Position numbers and translations under genes: made by a program. Positions 51,486 through 60,095 of a stretch of DNA of 64,000 nucleotides are shown piece by piece. This DNA is from Catenulispora sp. EB89 (GTDB lineage: Bacteria > Actinomycetota > Actinomycetes > Streptomycetales > Catenulisporaceae), in assembly GCF_041261445.1 (NCBI RefSeq), contig NZ_JBGCCU010000022.1:124001-188000 (forward strand), in the 5' to 3' direction. The notes below the pieces were generated by a model that was given only the letters and a program-made list of their open reading frames with translations, did not search any database and was not told the DNA's origin. Positions within the stretch are counted from its first letter, which is position 1. The number at the start of each line of letters is the position of its first letter.

Positions 51486-52358
51486 GTGGACTTCCTACGT
51501 CCCGCGACCTGGGCCGAGGCGCTGGCCGCCCGGGCCGAGCGGCCCGACGCGGTCCCCATCGCCGGCGGCACCGACGTCATGGTCGAGCTGAACTTCGACC
51601 GGCACCGCCCCGGCGCCCTGATCGACCTGAACCGGATCCCGGCGCTGCACCGGTGGAGCCGGGACGCCGACGGCACCATCCGGCTCGGCGCGAGCGTCCC
51701 CTACGCCCGCATCATCGACGAGCTGCGCGCCGACCTGCCGGGCCTGGCCATGGCCTCGCGCACCGTCGGCTCCCCGCAGATCCGCAACCGCGGCGGCGTC
51801 GGCGGCAACCTCGGCGCGGCCTCCCCGGCCGGCGACACGCACCCGGTGCTGGTCGCCACCGAGGCGGTGATCGAGGTGGAGTCCGCCGCGCGCGGCGTGC
51901 GCACGATCCCGGCGACCGAGTTCTACCTCGGCGTCAAGCGCAACGCCATGGAGAAGGACGAGCTGATCAAGGCGGTGCTGCTGGCGCCGAAGAAGGGCCC
52001 GCAGCAGTTCTCGAAGATCGGCACCCGCAACGCGATGGTCATCGCCGTGTGCTCCTTCGCCGTCGCGCTGGACGTCGGCGCGCGCAAGGTCGGCGCCGGT
52101 ATCGGCTCGGCCGCCCCGACCCCGCGCCGGGCGTTCGAGGCCGAGCTGTACGTGGCCGACGAGCTGCCCTGGGACGGCCGCGGCGACCTCGACCCGCGGG
52201 TCGCGAAGCGGTTCGGCGAGCTGGTGTCCGCCGCCGCCGCGCCGATCGACGACGTCCGCGGCACCGCCGCCTACCGCCGGCACGCGCTGTCGGTGATGGC
52301 CCGACGCACCCTGACCTGGGCCTGGCGCGAGCATCAGAGCAGCGAGGAACTGATATGA
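51486..52358 (+). CDS. xanthine dehydrogenase, FAD-binding subunit
   Basis: 290 residues of the molybdopterin dehydrogenase FAD subunit: FLRPATWAEALAARAERPDA, PIAGGTDVMVELNFDRHRPG, VGSPQIRNRGGVGGNLGAAS and PAGDTHPVLVATEAV contain the flavin-binding loops, with the CO-dehydrogenase-flavoprotein C-terminal domain after residue 175. The start is GTG at 51486. It passes electrons from the iron-sulfur subunit to NAD. It overlaps the next gene by 4 bp. Confidence 0.9.
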   Translation: MDFLRPATWAEALAARAERPDAVPIAGGTDVMVELNFDRHRPGALIDLNRIPALHRWSRDADGTIRLGASVPYARIIDELRADLPGLAMASRTVGSPQIRNRGGVGGNLGAASPAGDTHPVLVATEAVIEVESAARGVRTIPATEFYLGVKRNAMEKDELIKAVLLAPKKGPQQFSKIGTRNAMVIAVCSFAVALDVGARKVGAGIGSAAPTPRRAFEAELYVADELPWDGRGDLDPRVAKRFGELVSAAAAPIDDVRGTAAYRRHALSVMARRTLTWAWREHQSSEELI

Positions 52359-52828
52359 GAGTGACCTTCACAGTCAACGGGCGCCGGGCCGAGGCCGACG
52401 ACGTCTGGGAGGGCGAGAGCCTGCTGTACGTGCTGCGCGAGCGGGTCGGACTGCCGGGCTCGAAGAACGCCTGCGAGCAGGGCGAATGCGGGTCCTGCAC
52501 GGTCTATCTGGACGACGTCCCGGTCTGCTCGTGCCTGGTGGCCGCCGGGCAGGTGCAGGACCGGGAGATACGCACCGTCGAAGGACTCGCCGACGGCGAG
52601 CAGCTGGACCCGATCCAGTCCTGCTTCATCAAGGCCGGCGCGGTCCAGTGCGGCTTCTGCACCCCGGGCCTGCTGGTCCAGGCGCACGCGCTGATCGAGC
52701 GCAATCCGAGCCCGTCGGACCCGGAGATCCGGGAGGCGCTGGCCGGGAACCTGTGCCGCTGCACGGGCTACGAAAAGATCCTGGACGCCGTCCGAGAGGC
52801 GGCTGCTGTGAAGGCCGGTGCGGCATGA
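52355..52828 (+). CDS. xanthine dehydrogenase, 2Fe-2S subunit
   Basis: 157 residues with both clusters complete: Cys40, 45, 48 and 60 (ACEQGECGSCTVYLDD, then VCSC) for the plant-type 2Fe-2S cluster and Cys99, 102, 134 and 136 (VQCGFCTPG and NLCRCTGY) for the second. It relays electrons between the molybdenum and flavin subunits. Stop and start codons overlap on both sides. Confidence 0.95.
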   Translation: MRVTFTVNGRRAEADDVWEGESLLYVLRERVGLPGSKNACEQGECGSCTVYLDDVPVCSCLVAAGQVQDREIRTVEGLADGEQLDPIQSCFIKAGAVQCGFCTPGLLVQAHALIERNPSPSDPEIREALAGNLCRCTGYEKILDAVREAAAVKAGAA

Positions 52829-54189
52829 GCACGATCATCATCCAGAACGCTGCGATCGCCACGGTCGACGCCGCGAACACCGAGTACGAGTCCGGACACG
52901 TCGTCATCGAGGACGGCCGGATCACGGCCGTGGGTTCGGGGCCGGCGCCTGGTGTGGAAGGCGCCCGGGTCGTCGACGGCGCCGGCTGCCTGGCCACCCC
53001 CGGCCTGGTCAACACCCACCACCACCTCTACCAGTGGATCACCCGCGGGCTGGCTCAGGACGAGGCGCTGTTCGGCTGGCTGGTCGAGCTCTACCCGATC
53101 TGGGCCCGGCTGACCGAGGACACGCTCGGCGCCGCCGCGCGCGGCGGCCTGGCCTGGCTGGCCAAGACCGGCTGCACCACCTCGGCCGACCACCACTACG
53201 TCTTCCCGCGCCACGGCGGCGACCTGCTCGGCGCGGAGATCGAGGCAGCCCGGCAGATCGGGCTGCGCTTCCAGCCGACGCGCGGGTCGATGGACCGCGG
53301 CCACAGCGACGGCGGGCTGCCGCCGGACTCCGTGGTGGAGCGGCTGGACGACATCCTGGCCGCGAGTCAGGACGCGATCACGCGGTACCACGATCCGTCG
53401 TTCGACTCGATGCTGCGCATCGGGCTCTCGCCGTGCTCGCCGTTCTCGGTCAGCTCCGACCTGATGGTGCAGTCCGCGTCGCTGGCCCGCGAACACGGGG
53501 TCCGGCTGCACACGCACCTGGCCGAGACCCTGGACGAGGAGCAGTTCTGCCTGGCCACGCACGGCTGCACGCCGGCCGAATACGCCGACAAGCTCGGCTG
53601 GCTCGGCCCGGACGTGTGGCTGGCGCACTGCGTGCACCTGTCGGACTCGGCGATCCGCCGCTTCGCCGACACCGGGACCGGCACGGCGCACTGCGCGTCG
53701 TCCAACGCGCGCCTGGGCTCCGGCCACGCGCGGATCAAGGACCTGCTGGCGGCTGGCGCGCCGGTGGGCCTCGGCGTGGACGGCGCCGCGTCGCAGGAGT
53801 CGGGGATGCTGGTCGAGGAGCTGCGGCAGGCGATGTACGTCTCGCGGCTGCGCGCGCTGTCCTCCGACCCGGCCGACGCCCTGAACGCCCGCGCCTCGCT
53901 GCGCCTGGGGACCATCGGCGGCGCGCAGGTGCTCGGGCGCGCGGCCGAGATCGGCTCGCTGGAGGTCGGCAAGCTCGGCGACGTCGCGCTGTGGGACCTG
54001 AACGGCCTCGGCCACGCCGGCATCGACGACCCGGTCGCGGCGCTGGTCTTCGGTCCGCCGGCGCCGCTGCGGCTGCTCGCGGTCGGCGGGAGGCCGGTCG
54101 TCGAGGACGGGACGTTGCTCACCGCCGACGAGGCCGCACTGGCCCGCGAGTGCCGCACCGCCGCCCGCTCGCTGATGGAGGCGTCCTGA
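52825..54189 (+). CDS. amidohydrolase, 8-oxoguanine/guanine deaminase type
   Basis: 454 residues of the amidohydrolase superfamily with the zinc motif THHHLYQWITR (His65/His67), HTHLAETLDEEQFCL, LAHCVHLSDSAIRRF and GLGVDGAASQES (the catalytic Asp). This subgroup, including the HHHLYQ and STG-like SSNARLGSG features, includes 8-oxoguanine deaminases, which yield urate directly; guanine deaminase is the alternative. Its place inside the xanthine dehydrogenase cluster fits either. Overlaps both neighbours. Confidence 0.85.
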   Translation: MSTIIIQNAAIATVDAANTEYESGHVVIEDGRITAVGSGPAPGVEGARVVDGAGCLATPGLVNTHHHLYQWITRGLAQDEALFGWLVELYPIWARLTEDTLGAAARGGLAWLAKTGCTTSADHHYVFPRHGGDLLGAEIEAARQIGLRFQPTRGSMDRGHSDGGLPPDSVVERLDDILAASQDAITRYHDPSFDSMLRIGLSPCSPFSVSSDLMVQSASLAREHGVRLHTHLAETLDEEQFCLATHGCTPAEYADKLGWLGPDVWLAHCVHLSDSAIRRFADTGTGTAHCASSNARLGSGHARIKDLLAAGAPVGLGVDGAASQESGMLVEELRQAMYVSRLRALSSDPADALNARASLRLGTIGGAQVLGRAAEIGSLEVGKLGDVALWDLNGLGHAGIDDPVAALVFGPPAPLRLLAVGGRPVVEDGTLLTADEAALARECRTAARSLMEAS

Positions 54190-56516
54190 TGGCTACCCGT
54201 GCTCCGGATCGTGCACCCCGTGATCTGAACCAGTCCACGACCACCGGCGGCGTCGGCGACAGCCCGACCCGCCCCGACGGCCCCTTGAAGGTCAAGGGCG
54301 AGTTCGCCTACTCCTCCGACCTGTTCATGGACGACATGGTCTGGGGCATGACCCTGCGCAGCCCGCATCCCAGGGCCCTGATCCGCTCCATCGACTTCGC
54401 CGCCGCTTTGGCGCTGCCCGGCGTCGACGCCATCCTCACCCACGAGGACGTCCCCGGTTACAAGCTCTACGGCTTGGACGTCCGCGACCAGCCGGTCCTG
54501 GCCATCGGCGAGGTCCGGCACCAGGGCGAGCCGGTGGCGCTGGTCGCCGCGGACCACCCGGAGACGGCGCGGCGGGCCCTGAAGCTGATCCAGGTCGACT
54601 ACGAGGTGCTCGAACCGGTGGTCGACGCGCGGCGCGCCCTCTTCGACCCGGAGTCGCCCCGCGTCCACCCGGACGGCAACCTCGTGCGGCACCAGCCGGT
54701 CCGGGTCGGTGCCGACGTCGACGACCCGGCGGTGCGCGCGCGGTGCGCCGTCGTCGTCTCCGCCGAATACGAGGTCGGCATTCAGGACCAGGCGTTCCTG
54801 GGGCCCGAATCGGGGCTCGCGGTTCCGGCCGAGGACGGCGGCGTCGACCTCTATGTGGCCACCCAGTGGATGCACAACGACCTTCTGCAGGTCGCCCCGT
54901 GCCTGGGCCTGCCGGAGGCGAAGGTCCGGATGACGCTGTCCGGCGTCGGCGGCGCGTTCGGCGGACGCGAGGACCTGTCGATGCAGATCCACGCCGCGAT
55001 GCTGGCGCTGCGGGTCGGCAAACCGGTGAAGATGGTCTACAACCGCGAGGAGTCCTTCTTCGGGCACGTGCACCGGCATCCGGCGTGGATGAGGTACACC
55101 TACGGCGCCACCGCCGAGGGCAAGCTGGTGTTCGCCGACGTGGAGATCGTGCTGGACGGCGGCGGTTACACCTCGGCCACTTTGAACGTCGTCGGCAACG
55201 CCGCCTCGCTCGGCGTCGGGCCGTACGTCATCCCGAACATCCGGATCGATTCCTACGGGGCGTACACCAACAACCCGCCGTGCGGCGCGATGCGCGGCTT
55301 CGGCGCGGTCCAGGCGTGCTTCGCGTACGAGTCGATGATGGACAAGCTGGCCGCCGAACTCGGCCTGGACCCGGTCACGATCCGCCAGCGCAACGCCGTG
55401 ACCCAGGGCGACAAGCTCGCCACCGGCCAGGTCGTGGAGGCCCCGGCACCGGTCGCCGAGATGCTGGAGACGCTCAAGGCGCTGCCGATGCCGGCCCCGG
55501 CCGACACCTCGGATCTGCGCAACCTGCCCGGCTCGACCGCCAACACCACGCACGGCGAAGGCGTGGTGCGCGGCGTCGGCTACGGCCTCGGCGTCAAGAA
55601 CATCTGCTTCTCCGAGGACTTCGACGACTACTCCACGGCGCGCGTGCGGCTGGAACTGCTCGGCGACACCGTCGGGGCCCTGGTGCACACCGCCGCCGCC
55701 GAGGTCGGGCAGGGCCTGGTCACGCTGGAGGCGCAGATCGCGCGCACCGAGCTGGGCGTGGAGCAGGTGGCCATCCACCCGGCCGACTCCTCGGTCGGCA
55801 ACGCCGGTTCTTCGTCGGCGTCGCGGCAGTCGTACATGACCGGCGGCGCGGTGAAGACCGCGTGCGAGGCGGTGCGTGCCGTGGTGTTCGAGCGGCTGGT
55901 GAAGGACCACGGCCGGGACTATGACGACCTGTCCCTGGTCGGCGGGAAGATCGTGTCGGTGTCCGAGGGCGTGGTCGCCACCCTGGAGCAGGTGCTGGCG
56001 TCCGGTCCGATCGAGGAGACCCGCGAGTACCACCACCACCCGACGCAGCGCATGGACCCGTTCACCGGCCAGGGGAACTCGCACACGCAGCTGGCCTTCG
56101 CCGTGCACCGCGCGGTCGTCGACGTGGACGTGGAACTCGGGCTGATCAAGGTCGTGGCGCTGGACCTGGTCCAGGACGTCGGCAAGATCATGAACCGGCT
56201 CTCGCTGGAAGGGCAGCTGCACGGCGGCTCCGCCCAGGGCCTCGGCCTGGCGGTGATGGAGGAGATCCAGGTCCGCGACGGCATCGTCCGCAACCCCTCC
56301 TTCACCGACTACCTGATCCCCACGATCCTCGACATGCCGCCGATGAAGATGGAGATCCTGGAGAACGCCGACCCCCGCGCCCCCTACGGCCTGCGCGGCG
56401 CCGGCGAGCCCCCGACGCTGTCCTCGACCCCGGCGATCGCGGCGGCCATCCGCGACGCCACCGGTCTGGACCTGCGGCGCGTGCCGATCCGACCGGAGGA
56501 CCTGACCAATGCATGA
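54189..56516 (+). CDS. xanthine dehydrogenase, molybdenum-binding subunit
   Basis: 775 residues of the xanthine oxidase family large subunit: an N-terminal hammerhead domain (VKGEFAYSSDLFMDDMVWGM, TLRSPHPRALI), then molybdopterin-binding segments (GVGGAFGGREDLSMQIHAAM, NNPPCGAMRGFGAVQACFAY, AAAEVGQGLVTLEAQIA) and the catalytic Glu740 in LRGAGEPPTLSS. It hydroxylates hypoxanthine/xanthine to urate. Its first base is the last base of the upstream stop, and it overlaps the XdhC gene by 8 bp. Confidence 0.93.
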   Translation: MATRAPDRAPRDLNQSTTTGGVGDSPTRPDGPLKVKGEFAYSSDLFMDDMVWGMTLRSPHPRALIRSIDFAAALALPGVDAILTHEDVPGYKLYGLDVRDQPVLAIGEVRHQGEPVALVAADHPETARRALKLIQVDYEVLEPVVDARRALFDPESPRVHPDGNLVRHQPVRVGADVDDPAVRARCAVVVSAEYEVGIQDQAFLGPESGLAVPAEDGGVDLYVATQWMHNDLLQVAPCLGLPEAKVRMTLSGVGGAFGGREDLSMQIHAAMLALRVGKPVKMVYNREESFFGHVHRHPAWMRYTYGATAEGKLVFADVEIVLDGGGYTSATLNVVGNAASLGVGPYVIPNIRIDSYGAYTNNPPCGAMRGFGAVQACFAYESMMDKLAAELGLDPVTIRQRNAVTQGDKLATGQVVEAPAPVAEMLETLKALPMPAPADTSDLRNLPGSTANTTHGEGVVRGVGYGLGVKNICFSEDFDDYSTARVRLELLGDTVGALVHTAAAEVGQGLVTLEAQIARTELGVEQVAIHPADSSVGNAGSSSASRQSYMTGGAVKTACEAVRAVVFERLVKDHGRDYDDLSLVGGKIVSVSEGVVATLEQVLASGPIEETREYHHHPTQRMDPFTGQGNSHTQLAFAVHRAVVDVDVELGLIKVVALDLVQDVGKIMNRLSLEGQLHGGSAQGLGLAVMEEIQVRDGIVRNPSFTDYLIPTILDMPPMKMEILENADPRAPYGLRGAGEPPTLSSTPAIAAAIRDATGLDLRRVPIRPEDLTNA

Positions 56517-57981
56517 CATCTCAGAGGACCTGCACGCCTGGCACACCGCCGGCAAGCCCTACGCGGTCGCCTCGGTGGTCGCGGTGAAGGGCAGCGCCCC
56601 GTGCGAACTCGGCGCCGCGCTCGCGGTGGACGCCGAGGGCACGGTGGTGGGGAGCGTGTCCGGCGGCTGCGTCGAGGGGGCGGTGTACGAGCTCTGCGTC
56701 GAGTCGCTGCAGCACGGACGGCCGGTGTTGGAGACTTTCGGGTACAGCGATGATGATGCCTTCGCGGTGGGGCTGACCTGCGGCGGGGAGCTGGAGGTCT
56801 TCATCCAGCCGGTGTTCCCGGACGCCGAGTCGGCTGAGCCCGCCGCGCTCGCGACCGACGCTCCGGCGCGCGACGCCGAGCAAGTTCCGGAAGCGAGCCC
56901 CGACCGGCCCGAGTCGGCCATCGGCGCGGCGCTGTCTGGGATGCGTGGCTCGGAGGCGAGCCCCGATCGGTCCGAGTCGGCCATCAGGGCGGCGCTGTCT
57001 GGGATGCGTGGCTCGGAGGCGAGCCCCGATCGGCCCGAGTCGGCCATCGGCGCGGCACTGTCGGGGTTGCCTGGCTCGGAGGCGAGCCCCGATCGGCCCG
57101 AGTCGGCCATCAGGGCAGCGCTGTCGGCCGTCATCGCCGGCGAATCGATCGCGTTGGCGCGCGTTGTCGCGGGACCGTCGGAGCTGGTCGGCCGTTCGAT
57201 GGCGGTGCGGCCGCAGGCCCCGGAGATCCTGTGGGGCCCGCCCGGCGCGTCGATCGCCGTCGACGGCGATCCTTGGGCCGCGACCGGTGCCATCAGCCCT
57301 GACCTCGATCGGATCGTGGCTCGGCACGCCCGGGCGATGGTCGAGTCCGGCGCCACCGGCACCATCGCCGTCGGGACCGAGGGGGAGGGCCAGGACTGCG
57401 GCGAGGCGGTGACCGTCTTCATCGAGTCCTTCGTCACCGCGCCCCGGATGCTCATCTTCGGCGCCATCGACTTCGCCGCCGCGCTGGTCCGTGTCGGCAA
57501 GTACCTCGGCTACCACGTCACCGTCTGCGACGCCCGACCGGTCTTCGCCACCCGCCGCCGCTTCCCCGAGGCCGACGACGTCGTGGTCGCGTGGCCGCAC
57601 CGGTACCTGGAGACTACGCGCGTCGACGCCCGGACCGTCGTCGCGGTCCTCACCCACGACGCCAAGTTCGACGTCCCGCTGCTGGTCAAGGCCCTGCGGC
57701 TGCCGGTCGCCTACGTCGGCGCCATGGGCTCGCGCCGCACCTGCGCGCAGCGTGCCGACCGGCTGCGCGAAGCCGGCCTGGCCGACGCCGAGATCGCGAA
57801 CCTGCACGCCCCGATCGGCCTCGACCTCGGCGCGCGCACCTCGGAGGAGACCGCGCTGTCGATCGCCGCCGAGATCGTCGCGGCGCGGCACGGCGGCACC
57901 GGACGCAGCCTGGTCGACGTCAGTACCGCCATCCACCACACCCCGGCCGTTTCCCCTGTCGAGAGCGGAGTTCCGGCATGA
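56509..57981 (+). CDS. xdhC: XdhC-family molybdenum cofactor insertion protein with internal tandem repeats
   Basis: 490 residues. The N-terminal XdhC/CoxI domain has AVASVVAVKGSAPCELGAAL and VGSVSGGCVEGAVYELCVES; the C-terminal Rossmann domain has MLIFGAIDFAAALVRVGKYL and GYHVTVCDARPVFATRRRFP, and later VAYVGAMGSRRTCAQRADRL. XdhC proteins bind and sulfurate the cofactor for xanthine dehydrogenase. Between the domains (residues ~129-206) lie 3.7 copies of a 21-residue unit EASPDRPESAIGAALSGMRGS, which lengthen the usual protein. The last copy merges into genuine domain sequence (AIRAALSAVIAGE), suggesting the repeat grew from there. Confidence 0.9.
   Translation: MHDISEDLHAWHTAGKPYAVASVVAVKGSAPCELGAALAVDAEGTVVGSVSGGCVEGAVYELCVESLQHGRPVLETFGYSDDDAFAVGLTCGGELEVFIQPVFPDAESAEPAALATDAPARDAEQVPEASPDRPESAIGAALSGMRGSEASPDRSESAIRAALSGMRGSEASPDRPESAIGAALSGLPGSEASPDRPESAIRAALSAVIAGESIALARVVAGPSELVGRSMAVRPQAPEILWGPPGASIAVDGDPWAATGAISPDLDRIVARHARAMVESGATGTIAVGTEGEGQDCGEAVTVFIESFVTAPRMLIFGAIDFAAALVRVGKYLGYHVTVCDARPVFATRRRFPEADDVVVAWPHRYLETTRVDARTVVAVLTHDAKFDVPLLVKALRLPVAYVGAMGSRRTCAQRADRLREAGLADAEIANLHAPIGLDLGARTSEETALSIAAEIVAARHGGTGRSLVDVSTAIHHTPAVSPVESGVPA
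56893..57125 (+). repeat. 63-bp minisatellite inside xdhC (3.7 copies)
   Basis: Units at 56893-56955, 56956-57018, 57019-57081 and a partial one at 57082-57125 begin GCGAGCCCCGA and differ at only a few bases, alternating ATCGGCGCG and ATCAGGGCG. Length is a multiple of three, so the frame stays open. There are no spacers, so this is not CRISPR. Confidence 0.95.
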
Positions 57982-58367
57982 CCCTGATGTTCCTCAACGG
58001 CGGCGCCATGCGCGGCGGCCCCCTGCACCACCTCCTGCGGGACGCCCCGCTGGTCGGCGTCGTCCGCACCGCGCCGAAGTACCGCTTCTACTCCGTCGGC
58101 GACGCCTTCCCGGCGATCGAGGCCGTCGAGTCCGGCGGCGTGAGCGTCGTCGGCGAGCTCTACGACGTGCCCTGGGACGTCCTGGAACGCTCCCTGCTCC
58201 CGTCCGAGCCCGAAGAGCTCGAACTCGGCGTCATCGAGCTCGAAGACGGCGGCGGCACCCTGTCGATGGTCCGGCGCCGCGCCTACACCGAACCCCACAC
58301 CTACCGCGACATCTCGCACCACGCCGACTGGCGTGCGTACAAGGCCAGCCTGGAGGCAGCCCAGTGA
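57978..58367 (+). CDS. gamma-glutamylcyclotransferase-fold protein (allophanate hydrolase C-domain-like)
   Basis: 129 residues: MFLNGGAMRGGPLHHLLRDA, PLVGVVRTAPKYRFYSVGDA, FPAIEAVESGGVSVVGELYD and VPWDVLERSLLPSEPEELEL. This is the GGCT-like fold seen alone and as the C-terminal domain of AtzF-type allophanate hydrolases. In purine operons such small proteins presumably act on a ureido or allophanate-like intermediate, but the reaction is not established. It overlaps xdhC and the isomerase gene. Confidence 0.75.
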   Translation: MTLMFLNGGAMRGGPLHHLLRDAPLVGVVRTAPKYRFYSVGDAFPAIEAVESGGVSVVGELYDVPWDVLERSLLPSEPEELELGVIELEDGGGTLSMVRRRAYTEPHTYRDISHHADWRAYKASLEAAQ

Positions 58368-59188
58368 CGCTCCGCTTCGACATCAACCTCTCGATCCTGT
58401 TCACCGAACTGCCGCTGCTGGAACGCCCCGCCGCCGCGCGCGCCGCCGGGTTCACCGCCGCGGAGTTCTGGTGGCCGTTCGGGACCGAGGCGGTGCCCTC
58501 CGACAAGGACGTGGACGCGTTCCTGGCCGCCCTGGACGACGCCGGGGTAAGCCTGGTCGGCCTGAACTTCCTCGACGACCTCTCGGTGGGCTCGCGCGGC
58601 CTGGTCTCCGTGCCCGAACACGCCGGCCGGTTCCGCGACAGCATCGATGTGGCCGTCGCGATCGCCGAGCGCACCGGCTGCCGGAACCTGAACGCCTTGT
58701 ACGGCAACAGGATCGAGGGCCGTGTCGAGCTCCAGCAGGAACTCGCGCTGGAGAACCTGGCGGCGGCGAGCGCGGCGGCGTCCCGGATCGGCGCGACCGT
58801 GCTGATCGAGGCGCTGAACGCGATCGAGTCCCCGGCGTACCCGCTCACCTCCACCGCGGCGGGGCTCGCCGAGATCGACCGGGTCTCGGCCGCGACCGGC
58901 GCGACCAACCTGGCCTTCCTGTGCGACCTCTACCACCTGGCGCGCATGGAGGAAGACCTGTTCGCGACGATCGCCGCCCACGCCGACCGCTTCGGGCACG
59001 TGCAGATCGCCGACATCCCCGCGCGCGGCGAACCCGACAGCGGTGCCCTGGACTTCTCCGCCTTGTTCAAGGCCCTGACCGAGGCCGGCTACACCGCCGA
59101 GTCCGGCCGGGGCTGGGTCGGGCTGGAGTACAAGCCGTCCACCGGCATCACCACTGACAGCTTCGAATGGATGGAATCGCTTATATGA
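58364..59188 (+). CDS. hyi: hydroxypyruvate isomerase
   Basis: 274 residues of the xylose-isomerase-like TIM barrel: RFDINLSILFTELPLLERPA, EFWWPFGTEAVP, LVGLNFLDD, CRNLNALYGNRIEG, LIEALNAIESPAYPLTSTAA, FLCDLYHLARMEEDLFATI, GHVQIADIPARGEPDSG and WVGLEYKPS, with acidic and His residues placed for the metal. It interconverts hydroxypyruvate and tartronate semialdehyde. GTG start at 58364, overlapping the previous stop. It belongs to the glyoxylate-to-glycerate branch together with gcl and the reductase. Confidence 0.92.
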   Translation: MTLRFDINLSILFTELPLLERPAAARAAGFTAAEFWWPFGTEAVPSDKDVDAFLAALDDAGVSLVGLNFLDDLSVGSRGLVSVPEHAGRFRDSIDVAVAIAERTGCRNLNALYGNRIEGRVELQQELALENLAAASAAASRIGATVLIEALNAIESPAYPLTSTAAGLAEIDRVSAATGATNLAFLCDLYHLARMEEDLFATIAAHADRFGHVQIADIPARGEPDSGALDFSALFKALTEAGYTAESGRGWVGLEYKPSTGITTDSFEWMESLI

Positions 59189-60090
59189 GCACGAAGATAG
59201 GCTTCATCGGGCTGGGGATCATGGGATCCCCGATGGCCGCGAACCTGGTCAAGGCCGGGTTCGAGGTCACCGGCTACGACCTGAACGCCCCCAACGTCGC
59301 CAAGCTCGCCGCCGCCGGCGGGACCGGCGCGGGCTCGATCGCCTCGGCGATCGACGGCGCCGAGGTGGTGATCACCATGCTGCCGGCGCACCCGCAGGTC
59401 GCCGCGGCGGTCCTCGGCGAGGGCGGCGTGTTCGAGACCATCAAGCCCGGCACGCTGTTCATCGACTTCTCGACCATCCGCCCGGAGACCTCCATCGAGG
59501 TCGCGAAGGCCGGTGCGGCGCTGGGAGTGCGCGTGCTGGACGCCCCGGTGTCCGGCGGCGAGAAGGGCGCGATCGACGCCGTGCTGTCCATCATGGTCGG
59601 CGGCGAGCCCGAGGTGTTCCAGGCCGCGCGTCCGGTGTTCGACGCGGTCGGCAAGGTCGCGGCGCTGTGCGGGCCGGCCGGGTCCGGGCAGGTCGTGAAG
59701 GCCGCGAACCAGCTGGTCGTCGGCGGCACGTACGCGCTGGTCGCCGAGGCGATCGTGCTGATGGAGGCCTCCGGCGTGGACGCCGCCGCCGGCCTGGACA
59801 TGCTCGCCGGCGGCCTGGCCGGCTCCCGGATCCTGGAGCTCAAGCGGGCCTCGATGCTGGCCCGCGACTTCAAGCCCGGATTCCGCATCGACCTGCACCA
59901 CAAGGACATGGGCATCGCCCTGGACGCGGCCCGGCAGGCCGAGGTGGCGCTGCCGCTGACCAACCTGGTCGCCGCGCTGATCCAGGCCGCGCGCTCGCAG
60001 GGCCTGGGCGACCGGGACCACTCCGCGCTGCTGGCCGTGGCCGAGAACCTGTCGGGCCGCTCCGGCGGTGCCGCACGAAAGGCGAACTGA
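59185..60090 (+). CDS. glxR: 2-hydroxy-3-oxopropionate (tartronate semialdehyde) reductase
   Basis: 301 residues of the beta-hydroxyacid dehydrogenase family: NAD-binding KIGFIGLGIMGSPMAANLVK, substrate-binding DAPVSGGEKGAIDAVLSIMV, and the catalytic-Lys region GSGQVVKAANQLVVGGTYAL, plus FKPGFRIDLHHKDMGIALDA. It reduces tartronate semialdehyde from the carboligase to D-glycerate. The ATG at 59185 overlaps the isomerase stop; an ATG 18 bp upstream is less likely. Confidence 0.93.
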   Translation: MSTKIGFIGLGIMGSPMAANLVKAGFEVTGYDLNAPNVAKLAAAGGTGAGSIASAIDGAEVVITMLPAHPQVAAAVLGEGGVFETIKPGTLFIDFSTIRPETSIEVAKAGAALGVRVLDAPVSGGEKGAIDAVLSIMVGGEPEVFQAARPVFDAVGKVAALCGPAGSGQVVKAANQLVVGGTYALVAEAIVLMEASGVDAAAGLDMLAGGLAGSRILELKRASMLARDFKPGFRIDLHHKDMGIALDAARQAEVALPLTNLVAALIQAARSQGLGDRDHSALLAVAENLSGRSGGAARKAN

Positions 60091-60095
60091 AGCTC

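Noticed and set aside
56893-57125. CRISPR array
   Set aside because: Units are adjacent without spacers and are translated in frame within xdhC.
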